Origin: Akebia trifoliata
Taxonomy: Eukaryota > Streptophyta > Magnoliopsida > Ranunculales > Lardizabalaceae
Direction of reading: 5' to 3'
Length of the DNA stretch: 64,000 bases
Assembly: GCA_017979445.1 (NCBI GenBank)
Contig: CM030714.1
Location: forward strand, 12,499,317-12,563,316
In this document: piece after piece, positions 57,379 to 64,000 of the stretch
Position numbering within the stretch: position 1 is the stretch's first letter
Layout: each line of letters starts with the position of its first letter
The notes under the pieces: generated by a model
Told to the model about the DNA's origin: nothing
Databases searched by the model: none
The model's input: the letters and a program-made list of their open reading frames with translations, nothing else
Made by a program: the position numbers and the translations under genes

Positions 57379-58539
57379 GCAAAACAAACAAGAAATCAAC
57401 AGCACTTTTAGAAAGAATTGGATTTTATGAAGGTCTGGTAAACATTTTAACTTTCTTTGAACCTCGGGGGTTTTCAAAGTTGTTATCAAAATGGTACTTT
57501 TTAATTCAAGATTAACCTTATCATTTGGGGTTGAAATTGATTAGGCTTCAGAATAAAATGCCTCTAGTTTGATGGGGAGCGTTGTATTGGGGAACACATT
57601 TGAAAAAAAATGCCCCTTGTGAAAGGGGGGACTGTACTCTTTAGAAAAGGGAAGTGCCCTTGCTATGAAAGTTTGAAATCTTTGATTACCGCAAGCACAA
57701 TAAAGGTTTAACATTTAATTTTGACTTTTATATTGAAGACTTTGAGTCAAGCTCAAAGAAATTGGAACATAATATTTCTTTTTGAAACTCATCAAAGAAT
57801 CTATTCGTTCTCCCCGTCGGTTTACTTAGGGACGTGAAACTCTTCAGATTAATCGTAGACGAGACACTTGTATCCACTGAGTCTATATTTGGTTCAAACT
57901 GGGTATTGATTATACGATGATTAATTATTCACCCCAAAGTCGATGCAACTTGGTCCTTCGGACTGTCAAAATTTTATCCTGGACTGATTTTTAGATTCTC
58001 AACTTAAGTGAGATTTTCCCTTGATTGCTCTAATTTTTGCCTAGATCGCCCTTTTAGATTTTCAATCTAGCGAGCGTGCTCTAGCTTTTGCCTAGATCGC
58101 CTTTTCAGCTTTCCAATCTAGCGAGTTTACATTTTTCTTCTATTATTTTCTCTTTGCTTTAATTGTTACCAAGACCGTCCTTTAAGATTTTCAACCTTAC
58201 GAGTTTACCTTGATTTTTGCCTAAGTCGCCCTTTCGGGTTTTCAACTTAGTAAGTTTTATTTTCCTTTTTCTTCATTTTTAAACTTCTGGAGTTACGGTC
58301 TAATCACGCTTTGTTTCCTTCCTTGACTTTTTCGCACGGTACTTAGGAGGATTTTCATAAGTAAGCTTAGGAATTGGCATAAAAGAAAGGAATTTTGAGG
58401 CTCAAAACCCAAATGCCCCTTGTGTGGCATTTATTTTTATTTTTTTTTCTTTTTCTTTTGATTCTCTCCCCCACTTTGACAATAACTTTTTTTCTTTTGA
58501 ATTTTTTTGTCTCTTTGTGGGGGAATATATTTTTTTTAT

Positions 58540-58622
58540 TTTGATATGGTCCAGCCTGAAATAACTTCTCAGGTTGCCTTCGTACCCCAAAATTTTGGGA
58601 TCAGACCAAAACGTAGTTCGAA
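58540..58622. promoter_or_regulatory. Conserved dyad module of the Tat-like 3' region (copy in B)
   Basis: Counterpart of 1621-1702, with 'cctgaaataacttctcagg', 'ccccaaaattttgggatcag' and 'accaaaacgtagttcg'. The two copies are clearly better conserved than the sequence around them. Confidence 0.5.
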
Positions 58623-58739
58623 TACATTCCCTCCCTTAGGTTAGGTGATTGGGCTGAGAAAGAAAAAGGTAATTTTTTTTTTTTGAAAGGCTACAAAAGG
58701 GCTAAAAAAGAAAATATTGAGTTGGGTAACATGAAAATT

Positions 58740-59253
58740 GATTCGGCCAAAGATGGCCTCCTTAGATATAATATCGCTCGATCTGGCCAAGGTTGATTCA
58801 TTCTTGTATTTTGGTGTCGTGATGATTTTTGAAGTCTGACAGCTTTTCCAAATAGTCTTGTCTTGGTGACGGGATGACCTTCCTTGTTGGATTTGCAATT
58901 TTCTTTAAAGGCTCAATCTTCAACTTGCATGTCCCGCATTTTTTCTTTCGTATCAACATACAAATGATTAATAGCGATAAATCAAATTCGCTTCTAACGA
59001 TGGGTATTTTATTCGCACTTTAAGAAACGAACTTTCCATTTCAAACTTCCTTTCATACCACATAACATAGAATCCTGAAGTGGTCTGTATAGAAAATTGA
59101 GTCGAAGTTTGACATATTGAAGGTGTGAACTATAATTTCTCTTGTCAATCTCAATGTGTCTAACACATTTGTGATAGAAATTTTAAGATTCTTATTAACT
59201 GCCTTAACAGTACTCCACTTTGGATTCCTTTCCATCTTTGAGAAATTCAACAA
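58740..59253 (-). pseudogene. Integrase C-terminal remnant (element B)
   Basis: Minus-strand frames show 'KWSTVKAVNKNLKISITN', which aligns with 'NGTVEAVSKSLKTIIRK' of element A, then short scraps, and finally 'INLGQIERYYI' (compare 'NLDQIKRYYI' in A). It is more degraded and more deleted than the copy in A: most of the region between the catalytic Glu and the GPF/Y module is gone. Confidence 0.6.
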
Positions 59254-59660
59254 CGGTGTGACTCATCCTCTGATTATGTGATTCTGCTCTATTTCGTAAG
59301 ATAGGTACCCATTTCTTGTTGATCAACACCCAAGCTTACCCAACATATCCTCATAGGACCATGTGAACAAGTCTTTTGAGTTTTCTGAATAAATTCATCA
59401 TCTCCTCATGTTTCTCTGGGGATAAGTCAATTTCGATCTGAATTTTTTGAGAATTATTTTTTTTGAGGTTAATAACCTTTGCTTCCTGGATTAGAGGTTG
59501 AACCTGACCTTTGTCTTCTTGTTCAAATAATTTGATTGATTCAGGAGGGGATTCTTGTTAGAGGATCATCTCCTAAAGTAAGATTATTAGTTAACTCGTT
59601 AATGCGCTCGAGGTATTCAGAAATTCTTTTTATTCAATTAAATTCAGATGGGGCGACACA
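59254..59660 (-). pseudogene. Protease-RT linker fused to integrase remnant (element B)
   Basis: The minus strand reads '...IQIEIDLSPEKHEEMMNLF' and then 'DLFTWSYEDMLG', the motif that leads into RT in Tat elements. Instead of RT, 'KLGC' and integrase-type sequence follow ('WVLINKKWVPIL'), the same join as in element A ('WVLFNMEWILVY'). Confidence 0.65.
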
Positions 59661-59931
59661 CACCATTGCAGACTCGACAAACTGACTTGACTCAGCAGAA
59701 ATAAAAGGCTAGACTCGATCTAATAAGAATAAGACATTGCGAAATAAATAATAAAAAAATAAGATCCAAACTAAATCATATGACTCATGAAAAATTAAAG
59801 ATAAGTACCCACAATGGGTTTGATTACAGACTGAGGACCTAGGACATCACTTTCAACCGGTAGGACTGAAACTTTACAATCTTCAAGGAACAACTGGCAA
59901 TGTTAAGAGACTCTATGGTAATTTGTCAGTC

Positions 59932-61768
59932 TTAAACTTCTTCAGATTCTTTGTCCTTTTCTGACATTTTCTTATTCAGACTTGACTCTTTTCTCTTGGC
60001 CAAGGTCGTATCGAGTTCAGATATTTTGAAAGTTCTTTCTTCCCGAATCGCATATTTATGTTTATTGCAATAGAGGGAGAAAGATTCGTATTCTTGGTCC
60101 AATAAGTAAGGATTTTTATCTTTTAAGAAACTAGATTCTTCCAAGTCCATTTGAGTAATGAAAATATAACTATCATAATAAGGTGGAGATAAGCAATACA
60201 TTCCATCTGAAGTTAAGTTGAATGGTTCACAGTCAGTGGTAAGAACTTCCTTGGGGACTATCATTCCAATAAGTGGAGGGCTAAGTGATTTAGGATTGAC
60301 TTGGTAGATGAGGATGACTAGGTCAAATGGGAGATGGGTATTGTACACCATGTTCAAGGTCTAGGGAGGTTGGTACGTAGATAAAGGATTGGCGGTAACA
60401 TTTGGTTGCGTAGGGGTAGGGATGGTAACTTTTTTGGCATCAATGAGGTCTTGAACAGTATGACAATGGCCAACACACTGATCAGTAAGGTGACCAGGAT
60501 TTTGGTGAAACTCACAAAATGAGTTGGGATTGTGAGAAGCGGGGAGTAGACTTGATAGAGGTCGAGGTTGAAGAGGTGTAATGAGCCCTTTACTTAATAG
60601 TTTCTAAAAAACAACGCTCAAAGACATCCTAAGATTAATGAATTTCCTGTGCGGTCGAGGTTGACTAGAATTAGCCTGGTTAATAAATGAGGTAGTAGAA
60701 TCGATGAGTGTAGCAGATGTATTGACTACATAGGCATGATTAGTACTAGGCTTGGAATTGGGGAATGGCTTTTGAGCTTATAGTTTGAAGGGTTGGAAAG
60801 GATCTTGGAAGCGAAGGCATCCTCGATTTGGCTACCAGCTTGTAACAAGGACTCGAATGTGGGGAGGTATTGGGCGACTAAATGTTGAGCATACCCTTGT
60901 AAAAGATTTTTCAATATGATCACCACTTGTTCTTTTTCTGATGGTCTATCCCACATTTGTGCAGTTTTGACCCTCCAACGACCAATGAAGTCAGTAAATG
61001 TTTTCCCGTTCTTTTGCTAAGTTGACTCTAAATCCCTTCGAGAGGTTTCAATCTCGGTATTGTACTTGTATTGGTGCCAGAATGACTTTGACATACTTTC
61101 CCATGTTCCTATTGTAGTCGGATCCTGAGACATCAACCATCGTAATGCTGATCCCAATAGATTACGTTGGAATAATAATGTCATATGTTCATCACTTAAG
61201 CCTAGAATATGTATATTGGTGGCATATACCTTGAGATGCGTTTTTGCACAACCCACTCCACTGATTTTTCCATTTCTGGCATTATGAACTTTTCAAGCAG
61301 ACGGATTCTAGGAATTTGATTTAGGGCCTCGATGCCTGCTGTGATTTCATCAATCCCTTTGATCTTTTTCAAAGTTGATTCCAACTGAGTCATTCTATTA
61401 GCTAGCATTGGATTTTCGTTAAAATGTTCTTCATTCCCATCGAGCTCGTAGACATCTTCTAGATTTCTAGCTATACTTCCTTCTGGTAATTTATCCCTTT
61501 GATCATCAGGGGGATTTCTTGTTGACTCAGAGATCTGTTCTAGCACTTATACCTTGCTTTTAATGATGTTTATGTCCAATGTAAAAACTGTCAAGATTTT
61601 ACGAATCTCCGCGAGTTCAGATTTAGAGGCTATTTATGATGGTTCACTAGGTGCTGATGTTCGTTCCAAACAACCTGACTCTCGACTCCAACCAGGTGGT
61701 GGACGCTTAAGCTTAGGAGCAATGATATCTTGAAATCCCATCAAAGGTGGATTATTTGTTGAAAACCC
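59932..61768 (-). pseudogene. gag of Tat/Ogre-like element B
   Basis: The frame opens near 61745 with 'MGFQDIIAPKLKRPPPGWSR'. It continues through a predicted coiled-coil ('MLANRMTQLESTLKKIKG', 61400) and the gag core at 61256-61017: 'CAKTHLKVYATNIHILGLSD', 'LLGSALRWLMSQDPTTIGTW' and 'FWHQYKYNTEIETSRRDLES'. Then come 'EKEQVVIILKNLLQGYAQHL' (60956) and a zinc-knuckle-like block at 60540-60480 ('FCEFHQNPGHLTDQCVGH'). The C-terminal region 60357-59932 opens 'MNMVYNTHLPFDLV', as in Tat gag ends. Gag would form the particle and bind element RNA. Several stops and at least two frame changes are present, yet this is the best-preserved gene of the element. Confidence 0.8.
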
Positions 61769-62910
61769 GATGGTAGGTTATAACAATTAGAATTAAAGGT
61801 CCCTCTTGATAGCGTTTATTAAATTAACCCCTTAGATTCAAAGTCTCTAACTGATAAAACATTCCGAGCAAGGGATTACATGAAGATGATTTGCTGATTG
61901 ATCAAAAATCTTCTGAAATTTTTAAATCATAATTAAGGATTGCACGACCTTCAAAAAGTAAGATCTAGATTGTACTAATCGATACATCCCTTAATATGAC
62001 TTTTACTAATCTCGATCTTGTTGATAATAAAATATACAGTCCATTGAATTAAATTGGCCAATAAAAATGATTGGGACTATGTACCCATTTGAATTTGGGC
62101 CGGTTTGACCCAATGGATCCAAATATTCTACTTGAATAATTTCATGTACTATTTTTAAACCAATTAGTCCAACCGGTCTATGTGTTGATCCGTAGGATCC
62201 ATTTACCAATTGGGCTAACTAGTTTAACTTGATATTGATCGGCATATTTCATCAGTTATATTTATTGGGTTGGACCGGTATTGCGGGTTCAATTTGAGCG
62301 ATGTGGGCCGGTCCACCCTCTTACCTTTTGGTTGAATTAAGTAAAGTAACCCGGGAGTACTCTTAGTCGATTCGAGTCATGGCCTAGGGGGACCGCACTT
62401 AAGTTTAAGGTCTAAGCTCACTATATGATTGAGGCTAGGTTAGGACAAAGCTTAGGTCACTTCAGCCCGAAACACTGATATATTATCCCAGTTTTACTTG
62501 GTCAAGCAGTACATGGTGCTCCAGTTTGATATACCCGAAGATACTGTACTGAAGTTGTAGCGTTCACTATCGTCCCCCGTGTCCTGAAGGACCACGTTAG
62601 CTTGGATCTGACTACGGGGATTTATAAGGACATGTTATGATGCAAACATGTATATACATGCTCGTAAGTGTATGCAAAGGGACAAAGTGTGCCCGGGGCA
62701 TTTTCGAGAATATACAATCATACTAATCACATTCATCCCATCATCAAACCAATCACAATGAATATAATAATTGACTACATCCAATCACAACCCAATGAAA
62801 AAAAGGATAAAATCTAACCTAATCTGAGAGTCTCATTGAGTCAACTGGGTTGACTCGAGCAAAATGTCAACCTAAGGATAGTCTTGGACCGGGTCAAGTT
62901 TGACCTTAAA
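61769..62910 (-). other. Leader region of element B
   Basis: This is non-coding leader between gag and the primer site. Bases 62280-62700 align with element A 3840-4860 ('gtgcccgggg', 'gatataccc', 'ttcgagtcatggcct'). I see no gene in it; the short minus-strand frame at 62209-62006 lies within the leader. Confidence 0.65.
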
Positions 62911-62930
62911 ATCCCTAGTGGAGTCGTCAC
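62911..62930 (-). promoter_or_regulatory. Primer-binding site of element B (tRNA-Arg type)
   Basis: 'ccctagtggagtcgtcac' on the plus strand next to the LTR start 'tgaaatcgc' is the same tRNA-Arg-type site as at 7079-7097 with two transitions. Confidence 0.85.
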
Positions 62931-64000
62931 TGAAATCGCATCGACCCATCTTCACTAAATAGTGGATAAGGGTCCGATTTATTAATGGGGGACTTTTGAG
63001 AAATGGGAGTCGCCACCTAGTTTAGGTCTAGGAACCATAAATGACTCCAAATGGATATGGGTCGATCCACAGATCAAAGAGATGGGTAAGGGGTCAGATT
63101 ATGGGTTTCGGAAGGTGTTAGGCACCGAACCCGCCCGATCAAGACGATCGGTCTCTACTACAATCCAAAATCATCCTGTGATCAACATACAAAGACTACG
63201 ATCAAGGTCATAGTCTAGTCATCATCATCAATTTATGTTGGGTTTTCCAAATAAATCCTGTGGTTAAAAATTGTCCCAACTGTTATATGATTATTCTTTG
63301 AATTTCACAAAATATGGAAGGGTTTGAAAAAATCCAAATTAGCTCCATGACCTGAAATCAATTAAGAAATTCCATCTGCAAGTATTTCCCAAGCCATCCA
63401 AAATAGAAACTCATGAGAATATTCTAAACGGGAAGATTACAAATAGAAAATTGTCAAATTGGGACTTATAATACTTTCAAATTAGGAACATTAAAATTTC
63501 CTAAATCAGAATTCAAGAAATATATGTTGAATCCGAAAATTAAAAATTTAAGAAGATACATTTTCTAAAACAGAACATTCCAAAATGTAAGTTTCTAAAT
63601 TTGAACTTTTTAAATATATGAATGTGAAATCTTTTAAATTTGAAAAATTTTGAAATATGAAACTTCTAAATTAGAAATCCATGAATGTATATTCTCCCAA
63701 AATATAAAAAATCACGCAATCTCATGTTAGAAAGTTTCCGAATACAAATCTTCCAACGATTTACCAATAATTTTCCAAAAGAATAGCCATATAAAAATGA
63801 AATCCCAAATTAGAAGATTATGGATTTGTCAGAAATCAACAAATTAGAAATTGACAAATATTATTGCAAGAAAAATCCATAAGAAAATTCTCATAGTCAT
63901 GAATCCCTAGAATAACTAAACGAGTATGCACGCATGATTTTCGATTTTTGCCAAAATATCTATCATTCAATAACATGCACAGCTATCAAGTCAAGGAGTG
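62931..64000 (-). mobile_element. 5' LTR of Tat/Ogre-like element B, cut by the window edge
   Basis: This is the first 1070 bp of an LTR that matches 52263-53330 throughout, including the 'gtgttaggcaccgaac(c/t)c' block. The similarity continues to the last base, so about 2.7 kb more should lie beyond the window. Confidence 0.93.

Larger units (their letters stand above)
56056..58739 (-). other. 3' spacer of element B
   Basis: This is non-coding sequence between the polypurine tract and the integrase remnant. It contains the 50-bp array (56478-57378), a block of degenerate repeats of about 60 bp around 'tttttgcctagatcgcc' (57980-58260) and the dyad module (58540-58622). It aligns with element A at 720-1830, but the tandem arrays of the two elements are unrelated. 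Confidence 0.75.

Overview
This is AT-rich nuclear DNA from a plant, most likely a eudicot, and it is almost entirely layered mobile-element sequence. The evidence is Ty3/gypsy elements of the Athila and Tat/Ogre lineages (tRNA-Asp-type and tRNA-Arg-type primer sites, Athila gag/protease/RT/integrase signatures, the post-pol 'ttgggaggcaaccc' motif), a multi-exon Ulp1-protease transposon gene with plant splice sites, a plant-mobile-domain (PMD) gene and a hAT-type MITE. I see no complete single-copy host gene, no tRNA or rRNA gene and no CRISPR. The species cannot be named from the sequence.

Layout. 1-8869: element A, a minus-strand Tat/Ogre-like retrotransposon. Its 5' LTR is at 7098-8869, its body runs leftward and its 3' LTR lies off the window. 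8870-11000: an 88-bp tandem repeat, then a TATA box and a broken, spliced gene of unknown function. 11287-19317: a decayed DNA-transposon region bounded by arrays of 26-bp palindromes. It holds a minus-strand DUF1985-like + Ulp1-like gene with a dead catalytic site, a fragment of a chromovirus integrase, an exon scrap resembling sterol C-methyltransferase, and an inverted copy of part of the left-hand gene. 19600-21000: a GA-rich duplication and a Transposase_24-like exon. 21186-23056: a gutted chromovirus-like element with an inverted LTR tail. 23057-26180: mostly unrecognised.

26180-37680: the most informative locus. A minus-strand PMD gene was interrupted by Athila element F, and a segment of about 6 kb was then inverted. 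The 5' half of the PMD gene now lies on the plus strand (32006-32510) next to an inverted LTR, while the 3' half remains on the minus strand (27619-26180). 37680-48265: Athila-like element E (plus strand), carrying a 539-bp hAT MITE with an 8-bp target duplication in its leader and a solo Tat LTR (element D) with a perfect 5-bp target duplication inside its RNase H region. 48266-52262: the 3' end of Tat element C (minus). 52263-64000: Tat element B (minus), apparently nested in C, with a 3.8-kb 3' LTR, body, primer site and the first 1.07 kb of its 5' LTR.

How it fits together. The window records a history of nesting: E received D and the MITE, C landed in or beside E, and B landed in C. Elements A and B share the same internal pol deletion, so they look like a mobilised non-autonomous family. 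At homologous 3' positions A, B and C carry three different tandem arrays (33, 50 and 83/103 bp). The coding remnants are broken mainly by stop codons, and in F every such stop is of a kind that C-to-T or G-to-A transitions produce, as expected for methylated, silenced repeats.
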